The notes under the pieces: model-generated | Databases searched by the model: none | Told to the model about the DNA's origin: nothing | What the model saw: only the letters and a program-made list of their open reading frames with translations | Program-made: the position numbers and the translations under genes | Shown: piece after piece, positions 23,392 to 32,591 of the stretch | Layout: every line of letters starts with the position of its first letter | Numbering within the stretch: position 1 is the stretch's first letter | Assembly: GCA_947166305.1 (NCBI GenBank) | Contig: CAMVDV010000021.1 | Coordinates: 1-52,864, forward strand | Direction of reading: 5' to 3' | Source: an uncultured Prevotellaceae bacterium | Lineage (GTDB): Bacteria; Bacteroidota; Bacteroidia; Bacteroidales; Bacteroidaceae | DNA: 52,864 nucleotides

Positions 23392-25708
23392 TTTCCATCT
23401 TCTTCCTGCCGCCTTCGATGATAACTCCCCGCGTCCCGGCCGAAACCTTGATGCCGTCCAGACGATAAGTCCCCTGGGCAGGAGTCTGCATGGTGCGGAT
23501 GACGGGCAGACAGGTCGGGTCGTCCCAGTCGCTCATCTGCACGTTGTCGATGTTGACGCGCTTGTTTCCGGTGTTCTCGCTCTCGAATTTGATGCGGATA
23601 GGTCCGTCGCGATTGATTTTGAAGCCGTAGCGTTTCATCTCTCCCACTTGGATTTGCGATGCAATCCTTGTCCAAGTCTCACCTCCGTCTGTGCTGAAGC
23701 TGACGGACATCTTGACGCCTGTGTCGCTACCATAGCTGCCTGCGTGGAACCAGAGGCTGTCGCAGCCGTTCACTTTGTCTGTGGTCATCATGACATGGGC
23801 AGGCGTTGTGATGGTGGAACCTGTTTTGACATAGCCTTTCATGCGGACGCATTTGCCGGTGATGGCATTTGGGTCGGCCGCAAGGAGAGCGTTGCTCAGC
23901 TCCCACGACGCGGCCGAACAGATGACTTCTGCTGCTGCGTAGGCGCCTTTGCTTCCCGTATCGAAGTCCTCGAAGAAGGATTTCGCAGCATCCACGTTGC
24001 AACTGAGGGAGATTACTTTGTCGTCCAGCCCTTCGGTGCTGACGATTACTTCGCCGGCGTAGTCGCCTTCGTCCGGAGCTCCTGCAAATCTGACGAGGAA
24101 GGACGGGTTCTGTCCGCTCACGGTCAGTTCTTCGGTCCAGACATCGCCGTCGGTGCTCAGCTCGAAGGGACTGCTTGTGCTGACGGAAGTCACGTACTTG
24201 GGAACTGCCAGCAAGGTGATGCCCACGGCGGACGGTGTGCTTGGGTTGCCGGGAGTGGCTGTGAAGGCGATGTCCTCGGTGCTGACTGCGAAGACGGGAG
24301 CAACGTCGGGCATCTCGACGGCGACTTCGTTGCTGTTCAGCGTCGTTCCGTCTTCCTCGGCAATGCTTACCTTATAATAATATACGGTGCTTGCCTGTAC
24401 GTTCTTGACCTGATAGGTTGTGTCGGAGGTGGTGTAGGTGGCGAAGGCTTTGGGCGTGCCGTTGGCATCTTTGGTGTAGACGCTGAGAGTGTAGAGGGCA
24501 CCGGGTTGGTAGTTCATCCAGTTGGCGTTGAAGCGCCTGCTGCTGACGGAGCAGACGACATCTGTGGCGGGATATGCCGGAATGCCGTCGATGAAGTCCA
24601 CCCAGAGCGGTGTCTGTTGCACATAACCGCTGCCCGTGAGGGTGAGAAGGCCGATGTATCCTGCCTCCTCATCGGGCACGACGGTGACGATGACATCGGT
24701 GCCTTGGCTGATTTCATCTGCGCTGAGGGAGGTCTTGCTGAGGGTGAATCCGTTGCCCGAGACGGAGAGTTCTGCTCCGCCGTCCATTCCTCTGCCCCTG
24801 ACTTGCAGTTTCCTTGAGAAGGGACGGGAGAGGGGATGGAGCCCGAAGTCTATTTCCTCGCTTGCGGCAGGCTCGAAGATTTCGGGGCCATGCTCTTCGC
24901 TTGCATAGAACTGTTCGTCGGCCTTGTCGCCCCAGATGTAGTGGCACAGTTCGGGGAAGTCCACGAAGGGATTGCGGTTGCCCTGTATCTCGCAGACGGC
25001 ATCGCATCGCTGTTGCTCTATGATGTCTACGGGGTCTGCCTCGGCCCACTGTAGCATCAGGTTGTAAACCCACGGCCTCATGAGCAGTGGGCTGGCGGGG
25101 TCGACGGTGAGGAGCCCTTCGGTGGTGGTCCAGAGGGACGTCATGTGGCTGTAACAGGTAGCCATATAGAAGTAGGTACGAGCGAAGTCACCCTTCCATT
25201 GGTCTGCGGGTTCCCATGCCGTGATGAGGCTGTCGGGCCGGTAGCTGCTGCTTTTTCCCACCTTGGTGACGCCGTTTGTGTATGCCACGGTGCCGTCCAC
25301 CACTCCGATGGGATTGTTGCTCTTGCGTCCGTTGGCTGAGGCGTCGGCCGGAAAGAGGTTGAAGAGGTCGCAGAAGGCATTGTTCCTCTCGTGTCCCCAC
25401 CAGCTGTTTGCCCAGATGTGCTCTATGTTCATGCCGGCCACGGCGGTCATGTCGGTGTTGAAGCGCCGCAGGGTGTTGCTGTAGCGGTCGCGCACTTGCA
25501 GGTCGTCCATTTGGTCTGTCTGCCAGAATCCGCTCCATGTCTTGCCCACGCCGCCGCCGTAGCCGAGCACCGTGGCGGGCTGTATGAGGTCGTGGAGTGC
25601 TTCCTTGAGCCTTTGGCCTCGCAGACCTTCGGCTTTGCGGTAGTATTGTTCCTGTGCGGAGAGTGCGGCAGAGAGTGCTAAGAGCAGTGGCAGAATCTTT
25701 GACCTCAT
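23378..25708 (-). CDS. secreted endonuclease I with Fn3-like modules and C-terminal sorting-type tail
   Basis: A 776-residue secreted nuclease. Residues 1-18 form a signal peptide. Residues about 20-270 are an endonuclease I (EndA/NucM) domain: GMNIEHIWANSWWG with the metal-site His, then DLFNLFPADASANGRKSNNPIG, EPADQWKGDFARTYFYM and IQGNRNPFVDFPE. Residues about 300-500 carry beta-sandwich modules, one fibronectin III-like (TYQVKNVQASTVYYYKVSI), and about 570-740 a jelly-roll-like domain. The C-terminus (YRLDGIKV ... GVIIEGGRKK) resembles the tail of Prevotella surface proteins, possibly a type IX secretion signal. In its active motif Ala-Asn replaces the Pro-Lys found in its neighbour, so activity may differ. 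It is a tandem paralogue of the gene 25 nt upstream. Confidence 0.93.
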   Translation of the reverse strand: MRSKILPLLLALSAALSAQEQYYRKAEGLRGQRLKEALHDLIQPATVLGYGGGVGKTWSGFWQTDQMDDLQVRDRYSNTLRRFNTDMTAVAGMNIEHIWANSWWGHERNNAFCDLFNLFPADASANGRKSNNPIGVVDGTVAYTNGVTKVGKSSSYRPDSLITAWEPADQWKGDFARTYFYMATCYSHMTSLWTTTEGLLTVDPASPLLMRPWVYNLMLQWAEADPVDIIEQQRCDAVCEIQGNRNPFVDFPELCHYIWGDKADEQFYASEEHGPEIFEPAASEEIDFGLHPLSRPFSRKLQVRGRGMDGGAELSVSGNGFTLSKTSLSADEISQGTDVIVTVVPDEEAGYIGLLTLTGSGYVQQTPLWVDFIDGIPAYPATDVVCSVSSRRFNANWMNYQPGALYTLSVYTKDANGTPKAFATYTTSDTTYQVKNVQASTVYYYKVSIAEEDGTTLNSNEVAVEMPDVAPVFAVSTEDIAFTATPGNPSTPSAVGITLLAVPKYVTSVSTSSPFELSTDGDVWTEELTVSGQNPSFLVRFAGAPDEGDYAGEVIVSTEGLDDKVISLSCNVDAAKSFFEDFDTGSKGAYAAAEVICSAASWELSNALLAADPNAITGKCVRMKGYVKTGSTITTPAHVMMTTDKVNGCDSLWFHAGSYGSDTGVKMSVSFSTDGGETWTRIASQIQVGEMKRYGFKINRDGPIRIKFESENTGNKRVNIDNVQMSDWDDPTCLPVIRTMQTPAQGTYRLDGIKVSAGTRGVIIEGGRKKMERIKD

Positions 25709-25733
25709 GTGCTTTGGCTTTATGCGGTGAATG

Positions 25734-27272
25734 TTATTTTTGCAGAATCATCCTTCCTCCTCGGATGACGAGTCCTTTTGTTCCGGCGGGAACGCGGCGG
25801 CCTGCCAGGTCGTAGGTGGGGGCGTTGTGTGCCTCGTCGTAGAAGGATGTGCCGTAGTCGTTGTCGTCTTCCTGTGCGAGGAGCGGCAGGGCATCGGTCA
25901 TTTCCTGTGCCGTCACCTTGACGTTCTTGATTTCCCAGGCGTAGCAGGCAGTGCTGTTGGAGGTGTAGCGGAAGGCCAGTGTGACGTTAGGACGGCCGCA
26001 TGCGCTGGCAAGGCTGATGTCTCCGGAGGAAACGAAGGTGGAGAAGCTGCTGCTCGAGGGGAGTGGCGGGAACTGGGCGTCGAGCTTCAGCCATGTGGCA
26101 TCTTCGGGTACGCCGTCGTAGTCGTAGCTCACGAGCACCTGGAAGTAGGTGTCCTCCACGGAGGCTGTCTTGTTGTAGCCCGTGGCGTGCTCGAAGGTGA
26201 GCACAGCGTCCTGCATCATGGCGAGGTTGAGGCTGACCATGAGGTATTCGTCGGCTGTCTTTCCGTCGATGTTGTAGGCGTTGCCTACAGCTCCGTATTT
26301 GGTTGTGCTTGTCCAGACAATGCCTTCTTCTCCTTCGGCGGTGCGGACGAAGAAGGGATCTAAGCCGGATGTCATGGTGCAGTCCACGAGTGTGGCGAAG
26401 TCGGGGTTCGGCTCGTCGCCGCCGGAGCCGCCTCCGCCGGTGGTCGTGCCGTTCGTGTTGAAAGCATAGTCCACGCTGTCGCCCCAGACATATTCTGCGA
26501 GGTTGGGGAAATCGACGAAGGGGTTGCGGTTGCCCTGAATGCCATAGACGGCATCGTTGCGTGCCAGTTCTATTTCGTCCACGGGGTCTTGCCTCGACCA
26601 CTCAAGCAGGAGTGTGTAGGCCCACTGCTGCATTGTGGGATAATCGTCCTTCTCGAGCATGTCGAGGCCGTTGGATGTCCAGGTGAGGTTGCTGTAGGTG
26701 GTGACCATATAGAAGTAGTCGCGGGCGAAGTCGCCCTTCCATTCGTCGGCAGGCTCCCAGAGGTTGGCTGTCTCGCCCGCCGAGGTTGGGCCGGTGCCCA
26801 CCTTGGTGCAGCCGTTGGTTGTCTTGACGTTCGTCACCTTTCCCATGGCGTAGTTGCTCTTCGAGGAGTTGATTGTCTGCTCGCAGGGCATGAGGTTGAA
26901 GAGGTCCTTGTAGGCGTTGTTGTTTGCACCTCCCCACCAGCTTTTGGGGAAGGAGTGCTCGATGTTCATTCCGCTCACTGCGCTGGCCGAGTGTTCGCTG
27001 GCCGATGCCGGGAAATAGCGTTTGTCGTAGCTGTATCGGTCGATGACTTGTCCGTCGGGCATACGGTCTGTGGTGTAGAATCCTGTCCATGTGTGGCCTG
27101 CACCGCTGCCGTAGGTGAGGAGCGTCTCGGGCTGAATGATGGCATGGAGCGCTGCCTTCAGTGCGGCTTTCTTCTTTCCGTTGGCGGCATCGTAGTAGCC
27201 TTCTGGGATGCCGGCCAGGGCATAGAAGGGAATGAGGAGGGTGAGGAGTAGGAGAGAGGTATCTCTTTTCAT
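25734..27272 (-). CDS. secreted endonuclease I with C-terminal sorting-type tail
   Basis: A 512-residue secreted nuclease and the upstream member of a tandem pair. Signal peptide 1-20. The endonuclease I domain (about 22-280) has GMNIEHSFPKSWWG, the canonical form of the active motif, DLFNLMPCEQTINSSKSNYAMG, and IQGNRNPFVDFPN. A Gly/Ser-rich linker (TTTGGGGSGGDEP, about 286-298) leads to a jelly-roll-like domain (300-470) with AWEIKNVKVTAQ. The end YDLAGRRVPAGTKGLVIRGG is the Prevotella-type tail. It probably degrades extracellular DNA for nutrient use or biofilm control. It has a TACCTTTG promoter 36 nt upstream, and its transcript may extend through the second nuclease, truA and the EamA gene. 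Confidence 0.94.
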   Translation of the reverse strand: MKRDTSLLLLTLLIPFYALAGIPEGYYDAANGKKKAALKAALHAIIQPETLLTYGSGAGHTWTGFYTTDRMPDGQVIDRYSYDKRYFPASASEHSASAVSGMNIEHSFPKSWWGGANNNAYKDLFNLMPCEQTINSSKSNYAMGKVTNVKTTNGCTKVGTGPTSAGETANLWEPADEWKGDFARDYFYMVTTYSNLTWTSNGLDMLEKDDYPTMQQWAYTLLLEWSRQDPVDEIELARNDAVYGIQGNRNPFVDFPNLAEYVWGDSVDYAFNTNGTTTGGGGSGGDEPNPDFATLVDCTMTSGLDPFFVRTAEGEEGIVWTSTTKYGAVGNAYNIDGKTADEYLMVSLNLAMMQDAVLTFEHATGYNKTASVEDTYFQVLVSYDYDGVPEDATWLKLDAQFPPLPSSSSFSTFVSSGDISLASACGRPNVTLAFRYTSNSTACYAWEIKNVKVTAQEMTDALPLLAQEDDNDYGTSFYDEAHNAPTYDLAGRRVPAGTKGLVIRGGRMILQK

Positions 27273-27306
27273 CGGTTTGTTTGTTGAAGGTTAGTTGATT
27301 TTGCCT

Positions 27307-27364
27307 GCAAAGGTACGACAATAAATTAAGAATGAAAAATGAAAAAATGAAAAAATGAATGGAG
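27307..27364 (-). repeat. left arm of a 58-bp inverted repeat, with outward promoter
   Basis: It matches the complement of 27795-27852 at 54 of 58 positions without gaps, counted by eye. It contains CAAAGGTA (27308-27315), that is TACCTTTG on the minus strand, the promoter of the endonuclease I gene. Confidence 0.85.
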
Positions 27365-27430
27365 AATGGTCGAATGATGAATCAAAGCTCGAAAAAGGAC
27401 AAAGCAGAGGACTGAAAACCGGAAATGCAG

Positions 27431-27451
27431 GGTCGCGCCGTGGCGCGTCGG
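27431..27451. repeat. REP-like palindrome (variant)
   Basis: GTCGCGCCGTGGCGCGTCG, a variant of the palindrome found at 32517 and 43415. Confidence 0.65.
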
Positions 27452-27463
27452 AAAAGAAGTCGT

Positions 27464-27551
27464 GCGGCGATGGCAAACGCAGGCAGCGGCGATGTCAGAC
27501 GCAGCGTGCGGCGATGGCAAACGCAGGCAGCGGCGATGGCAAACGCAGGGT
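27464..27551. repeat. 22-bp tandem array A9 (4 units)
   Basis: Units start at 27464, 27486, 27508 and 27530, each beginning GCGGCGATG and continuing with CA(A/G)ACGCAG. Units 1 and 3 are identical. It lies inside the 596-bp gap 27316-27911, which also holds other palindromes (GCGGATTTCAAATCCGC at 27664 and a GCGAACAT/ATGTTCGC pair at 27681) and no gene. Confidence 0.9.
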
Positions 27552-27707
27552 GCAGGGTTTTCAGCCCTCGCGCGCGTATATAATATATAATGTAAGTGCA
27601 TCGGCGCTTTCCGACGCGAAGGATTATGTGTGGCGGGATTGCAAATCCCTATATGCAGAACGTGCGGATTTCAAATCCGCGCGAACATTTTCCCATGTTC
27701 GCATGGC

Positions 27708-27731
27708 GGACGTGCCACGGCACGTCCCTAC
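27708..27731. repeat. REP-like palindrome (reverse orientation)
   Basis: GGACGTGCCACGGCACGTCC followed by CTAC; on the minus strand this reads GTAGGGACGTGCC..., the same family as the copies at 32517 and 43415. Confidence 0.75.
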
Positions 27732-27794
27732 ATTCAGGATAAATCATGCATTAACCTCCCATTCCCAACGCTCGGATTTCGCCTTTCTGCCTTT

Positions 27795-27852
27795 CTCCCT
27801 TCATTTTTTCATTCTTTCATTTTTCATTTTTAATATATTGTCGTACCTTTGC
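27795..27852 (+). repeat. right arm of the 58-bp inverted repeat, with outward promoter
   Basis: Pairs with 27307-27364. It contains TACCTTTG at 27844-27851, the -7 box of clpC, preceded by the same ATTGTCG as in the other arm. Confidence 0.85.
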
Positions 27853-27911
27853 CGACGGCTAACGTTTGGCACAACATTTGTAGAACTTAATAGGACAAGA
27901 CAAGGTAAGAT

Positions 27912-30422
27912 ATGACTACAAACTTCTCGCCCGACACGATGGGCATACTGAATTTCAGCAAGGAAGAAGCGAGCCGACTGCATTGCGGCAGTGTCTCGCC
28001 CCTCCACTTGCTGCTCGGCATCATCCGTCAGACTGACAATAAGGCCACTCAGCTCTTGGCATATTATCTGCCAGACGGCATCACGTCGCTCAAAAGCCAG
28101 CTCGAGATGACGGCAAGGCAACACCAAGTGCTCATCTCTCCCACGCCTGCCGACATGAACTTCGACTCGCAGGCCAACCGCGTCATGCGCCTCTGCCAGC
28201 TCGAGGCAAGCCTGATGCGCTCGGAAAGCATTGAGCCCATCCACGTCCTGCTCGCTATCCTCAAGGCCGGCGACAACGAGGCAAGCGAGATTCTCAGCCG
28301 CCTCGACATCACATACGAGAAGGTGCAGGCTCCTGCCGACGGCGCCAACTTCAAGAACCAAGCGCCCAGCAACGACGATGACGACGACGATGACGACGAC
28401 TTCGAACCCGTCTCGGCCGGACTCGAAGGCAATGTCATCTCCATGAAGCAGAAGAAACAGGAGTCCGGCACGCCGGCTCTCGACAACTTCGGCACGGACC
28501 TCACCCAGATGGCTGCTCAGGACCTGCTCGACCCCGTCGTGGGACGCGAGAAAGAGGTGGAGCGTGTCTGCCAGATTCTCAACCGACGGAAGAAGAACAA
28601 TCCCATCCTTCTCGGCGAACCGGGCGTGGGGAAGAGTGCCATCGTGGAGGGTTTGGCGCAACGCATTGTGCAGCACAAGGTGAGCCGCACGCTTTGGGAC
28701 AAGCGCATCATCTCGCTCGACCTGGCAAGCGTGGTGGCCGGGACAAAGTATCGCGGACAGTTCGAGGAGCGCCTGCGCTGCATCATCAAGGAACTCCAGC
28801 AGAATCCCGACGTCATCGTCTTCATCGACGAGATTCACACGCTCGTGGGCGCCGGAAATGCAGCAGGCTCCATGGACGCAGCCAACATGCTCAAGCCGGC
28901 ACTGAGCAGAGGTGAGTTCCAATGCATCGGGGCTACCACGCTCGACGAGTTCCGCAAGACCATTGAGAAAGACGGTGCGCTCGACCGCCGCTTTCAGAAG
29001 GTACAGGTGGCCCCGCCATCGGCCGAGGAAACCCTCCAGATTCTCCAGAACCTCAAAGAACGCTACGAGAAACATCACAACGCCCGATACACCGACGAGG
29101 CGCTCCAGGCGATCGTCAGGATGACGGGTCGCTACATCACCGACCGCAGCTTCCCCGACAAAGCCATCGACGTCCTCGACGAGGCAGGAAGCCGTATGCG
29201 CATACAGAACTTCCCCGTTTCGGAGGAAATCATCGACCTTGAGAAACGCATCGAAGAGCTCGACCAGAAGAAACTCGAGGCTGCCAGGAAACAAGACTTC
29301 GAGCTTGCTGCCGACCTGCGCGACCAGTGCTCCAGAATGCAGCAGCAACTCGAGGAAGCCAAGCGCGATTGGGAGAAAACCATCAGCGAGAGCGAGCGGA
29401 GCCTCGTGGACGAAATGGTCGTGGCCGACGTCATCAGCACCATGACCGGCATCCCTGTGCAAAGAATCGGCGAGGAAGAAAACGCGCGTCTGCGTCGTCT
29501 CACCGAGACACTCCAGCAGAAAGTCATCGGGCAGGACGAGGCTGTGGCTGCCGTGGCAAGAGCCATCCAGCGCAGCCGCGTGGGACTCAAGGACCCGCAG
29601 AAGCCCATTGGCACGTTCCTCTTCGTCGGTCCCACGGGCGTCGGCAAGACTTATCTCGCCAAGTGCCTCGCCGAAGAACTTTTCGGCAAGGCTGATGCCA
29701 TCATACGCATCGACATGAGCGAATACATGGAGAAGCATACGGTGAGCAGGATGGTGGGTGCGCCCCCGGGATATGTTGGCTACGACGAGGGCGGACAGCT
29801 CACCGAACAGGTTCGGCGCAAGCCTTATTCCATTGTCCTTCTCGACGAAATCGAAAAGGCACACAGCGATGTCTTCAACCTCTTACTGCAAGTGATGGAC
29901 GAAGGTCGCCTCACCGACGGAAACGGCAACACCATCGACTTCCGCAACACCGTCATCATCATGACAAGCAACTGCGGAACGAAGCAGATACGCGACTTCG
30001 GCAGCGGCATCGGCTTCCAGAACCAGAGCGACAGCAAGCAGGAAAAGAAGCAGAACCGAAGCATTGTGAAGAAAGCCATCGAGAAACAATTCGCTCCGGA
30101 GTTCATCAATCGCCTGGACAACATCGTCTATTTCGACCATCTCATGCCCGAAGACCTCCAGCGCATCGTCGATATCGAGCTCAAGCCGCTGCTCGCCCGC
30201 ATCAAGGAAATGGGCCACGAGCTTGAAGTCACGCCCGAAGCACGCGAACTCCTCGGCACGAAGGGCTACGACATACAGTTCGGCGCCCGACCGCTGAAGC
30301 GTGCCATCCAAGACCTCATCGAGGACCCGCTTTGCGAACTGCTCATGGAGCACCCCGAACAGGGAATGCGACTAAGGGCAGAAGTGGACAATGAAAACAA
30401 GGTTTTAATTATTACAAAATAA
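27912..30422 (+). CDS. clpC: ATP-dependent Clp protease ATP-binding subunit ClpC
   Basis: An 836-residue AAA+ unfoldase that feeds proteins to ClpP. Order: an N-terminal Clp repeat domain (1-145); an acidic linker with a run of Asp (about 155-163); AAA domain 1 with Walker [10 protein letters not shown] (about 234) and Walker [11 protein letters not shown]; a UVR-type middle domain ([20 protein letters not shown], about 455-480), which identifies ClpC rather than ClpA or ClpB; and AAA domain 2 with Walker [11 protein letters not shown] (about 573) and [12 protein letters not shown]. The C-terminal D2-small domain ends [18 protein letters not shown]. Its promoter is at 27844. htpG follows after 5 nt, so these two stress-response genes form an operon. 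Confidence 0.96.
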   Translation: MTTNFSPDTMGILNFSKEEASRLHCGSVSPLHLLLGIIRQTDNKATQLLAYYLPDGITSLKSQLEMTARQHQVLISPTPADMNFDSQANRVMRLCQLEASLMRSESIEPIHVLLAILKAGDNEASEILSRLDITYEKVQAPADGANFKNQAPSNDDDDDDDDDFEPVSAGLEGNVISMKQKKQESGTPALDNFGTDLTQMAAQDLLDPVVGREKEVERVCQILNRRKKNNPILLGEPGVGKSAIVEGLAQRIVQHKVSRTLWDKRIISLDLASVVAGTKYRGQFEERLRCIIKELQQNPDVIVFIDEIHTLVGAGNAAGSMDAANMLKPALSRGEFQCIGATTLDEFRKTIEKDGALDRRFQKVQVAPPSAEETLQILQNLKERYEKHHNARYTDEALQAIVRMTGRYITDRSFPDKAIDVLDEAGSRMRIQNFPVSEEIIDLEKRIEELDQKKLEAARKQDFELAADLRDQCSRMQQQLEEAKRDWEKTISESERSLVDEMVVADVISTMTGIPVQRIGEEENARLRRLTETLQQKVIGQDEAVAAVARAIQRSRVGLKDPQKPIGTFLFVGPTGVGKTYLAKCLAEELFGKADAIIRIDMSEYMEKHTVSRMVGAPPGYVGYDEGGQLTEQVRRKPYSIVLLDEIEKAHSDVFNLLLQVMDEGRLTDGNGNTIDFRNTVIIMTSNCGTKQIRDFGSGIGFQNQSDSKQEKKQNRSIVKKAIEKQFAPEFINRLDNIVYFDHLMPEDLQRIVDIELKPLLARIKEMGHELEVTPEARELLGTKGYDIQFGARPLKRAIQDLIEDPLCELLMEHPEQGMRLRAEVDNENKVLIITK

Positions 30423-30427
30423 GAGAC

Positions 30428-32479
30428 ATGAAACAAGGAAACATCGGGGTTACAACCGAGAACATCTTCCCCGTCATCAAAAAGTTCCTCTATAGCGACC
30501 ACGAAATTTTCATCCGCGAAATCGTCAGCAATGCCGTCGATGCCACGCAGAAACTCAAGACCCTCGCCGGAAAGGGCGACTTCAAGGGCGAGATGGGCGA
30601 CCTGAAGGTATGGGTCAAGGTCGACAAGGATGCCAAGACCATCACCGTGAGCGACCACGGCATCGGCATGACCGCCGACGAAATCGACAAGTACATCAAC
30701 CAGATAGCTTTCTCCGGAGCCAACGACTTCCTCGACAAATATAAGGACGAGGCCAACGCCATCATCGGACACTTCGGCCTCGGCTTCTACTCATCCTTCA
30801 TGGTGAGCAAGCAAGTCGACATCATCACGAAGAGCTATCAGGACGCTCCTGCCGTGAAGTGGACGTGCGACGGCAGTCCGAGCTTCACCATCGAGGAGAC
30901 AGAAAAGGCCGAAAGAGGCACCGACATCGTGATGCACATCGACGACGACTGCCTCGAGTTCCTCGAAAAGGACAAGGTGGAAGGCCTGCTCCGCAAGTAT
31001 TGCCACTTCCTGCCAGTGCCCGTCTGCTTCGGAAAGAAGACCGAGTGGAAGGATGGCAAGCAAGTGGACACCGACGAGGATAACATAATAAATAATGTAG
31101 AGCCGCTGTGGACGAAGAAGCCTGCCGACCTCAAGGACGAGGACTACAAAGAGTTCTACCGCCACCTCTTCCCCATGGCCGACGAGCCGCTCTTCTGGAT
31201 TCACCTCAACGTGGACTATCCCTTCAACCTCACCGGCATCCTCTATTTCCCGAAGATAAAGAACAACCTCGACATCCAGCGAAACAAGATTCAGCTCTAC
31301 TGCAATCAGGTGTTCGTGACCGATGCCGTCGAGGGCATCGTGCCCGAGTTCCTGACGCTCCTCCACGGCGTCATCGACTCGCCCGACATCCCTTTGAACG
31401 TCAGCAGAAGCTACCTCCAGAGCGATGCCAACGTCAAGAAGATCAGTTCCTACATCACCAAGAAGGTGAACGACCGCCTCGCATCCATCTTCAAGACGGA
31501 GCGCGAGGAGTTCGAGAAGAAATGGGACGACATAAAGATTTTCATCCACTACGGATTGCTCACCGAAGAAGACTACTTCGACAAAGCCAAAGCCTACTTC
31601 CTGCTCAAGGATACCGAGGGCAAGCACTACACGCTCGACGAGTATCAAGCGCTCATCAAGGACCAGCAGACGAACAAGGACGGACAGCTCGTCTTCCTCT
31701 ACGCCAACGACCCCGATGCACAGTACACCTACATCGATGCTGCCAAGCAGAAGGGCTACAACGTCCTCCTCATGGACGGACAGCTCGATGCGCCGCTCGT
31801 AGGCCTGCTCGAGAGGAAACTCGAGAAGACTTCCTTTACAAGAGTCGACGCCGACGTCATCGACCGCCTCATCCAGAAGGAAGAGACCAAGCGCGAGAAG
31901 CTCGACGCCGAACGCTCCGACAAGCTCTCTATAGTATTCCGTAGCGGAGCACCCAAGACGGAGAAGGTCGACTTCAACGTCGAGGCACAGGCACTTGGCG
32001 AAGACAGTCTGCCCGTCATGATGACGCAGAGCGAGTACATGCGCCGCATGAAGGAGATGGCACGCCTGCAGCCAGGCATGGCCTTCTACGGCGAGATGCC
32101 CGACATGTACAACATCGTGCTCAACACCGATTCGCCGCTCATCAAGGCAGTCCTCGAGGATATGGAATCGCAGACCTCCGAAGCCCTCAAACCCATCGAG
32201 GCCGAGCTGCGAGGGCTCAATGCCCGCCAGGCAGTGCTACGGCAGGAACAGGACGGGAAGAAACCCGAGGAGATAACCCAAGAGGAAAAAGACGACCTGA
32301 AGAAGTGCGGCGAGGACATCCGTGCCGAACAGCAGAAGCGCGACGACGTGCTGAAAGGCTATGCCGAGGGCAACGACCGCGTTCATCAGCTCATCGACCT
32401 CGCCCTGCTTCAGAACGGCCTGCTCAAAGGCGAAGCTCTCACCCGCTTCGTCAAGCGCAGCGTCGAGATGATAAAATGA
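30428..32479 (+). CDS. htpG: molecular chaperone HtpG (Hsp90)
   Basis: A 683-residue Hsp90 homologue. The N-terminal GHKL ATPase has IREIVSNAVDA (Bergerat motif with Glu and Asn), DHGIGM and GHFGLGFYSSFMV. The middle domain has the LYFPK and VFVTDAVEGIVPEFL segments and the catalytic-loop region SRSYLQSD. The C-terminal third carries the dimerisation helices, somewhat longer and more charged than in E. coli HtpG (region KPIEAELRGLNARQAVLRQE). It starts 5 nt after clpC, in line with a joint protein quality-control operon. Confidence 0.97.
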   Translation: MKQGNIGVTTENIFPVIKKFLYSDHEIFIREIVSNAVDATQKLKTLAGKGDFKGEMGDLKVWVKVDKDAKTITVSDHGIGMTADEIDKYINQIAFSGANDFLDKYKDEANAIIGHFGLGFYSSFMVSKQVDIITKSYQDAPAVKWTCDGSPSFTIEETEKAERGTDIVMHIDDDCLEFLEKDKVEGLLRKYCHFLPVPVCFGKKTEWKDGKQVDTDEDNIINNVEPLWTKKPADLKDEDYKEFYRHLFPMADEPLFWIHLNVDYPFNLTGILYFPKIKNNLDIQRNKIQLYCNQVFVTDAVEGIVPEFLTLLHGVIDSPDIPLNVSRSYLQSDANVKKISSYITKKVNDRLASIFKTEREEFEKKWDDIKIFIHYGLLTEEDYFDKAKAYFLLKDTEGKHYTLDEYQALIKDQQTNKDGQLVFLYANDPDAQYTYIDAAKQKGYNVLLMDGQLDAPLVGLLERKLEKTSFTRVDADVIDRLIQKEETKREKLDAERSDKLSIVFRSGAPKTEKVDFNVEAQALGEDSLPVMMTQSEYMRRMKEMARLQPGMAFYGEMPDMYNIVLNTDSPLIKAVLEDMESQTSEALKPIEAELRGLNARQAVLRQEQDGKKPEEITQEEKDDLKKCGEDIRAEQQKRDDVLKGYAEGNDRVHQLIDLALLQNGLLKGEALTRFVKRSVEMIK

Positions 32480-32516
32480 AGAAACGATAAAATGAAGAAA
32501 TGAAGGCATCCACCCT

Positions 32517-32540
32517 GTAGGGACGCGCCGTGGCGCGTCC
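32517..32540. repeat. REP-like palindrome
   Basis: GTAG followed by the 20-bp palindrome GGACGCGCCGTGGCGCGTCC, directly after htpG. The same sequence occurs at 43415-43438 and as a partial copy at 52740-52754. Confidence 0.85.
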
Positions 32541-32564
32541 GTAGGTTAAAAAACCGGAAAAGCC

Positions 32565-32591
32565 GAAGGCGGGTCTTTATGACTCGCCTTC
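32565..32591 (-). terminator. possible terminator of the lpxH-like gene
   Basis: A GAAGGCGAGTC / GACCCGCCTTC stem (minus strand, overlapping the stop region) with a 5-nt loop, followed by GGCTTTTCCGGTTTTTT. The U-tract is interrupted, so this is moderate evidence. Confidence 0.5.

Noticed and set aside
27635..27727. A series of four palindromes as another 22-bp array
   Set aside because: Palindrome centres are spaced about 30, 19.5 and 26 bp and the units have no common sequence.
27801..29864. Long minus-strand open frame (about 690 codons) opposite clpC, and similar long frames opposite the fusion kinase, the mutase and lysS
   Set aside because: They are antisense to genes with unmistakable protein motifs and have no family signatures. 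Codon bias of the GC-rich coding strand leaves the opposite frame open.
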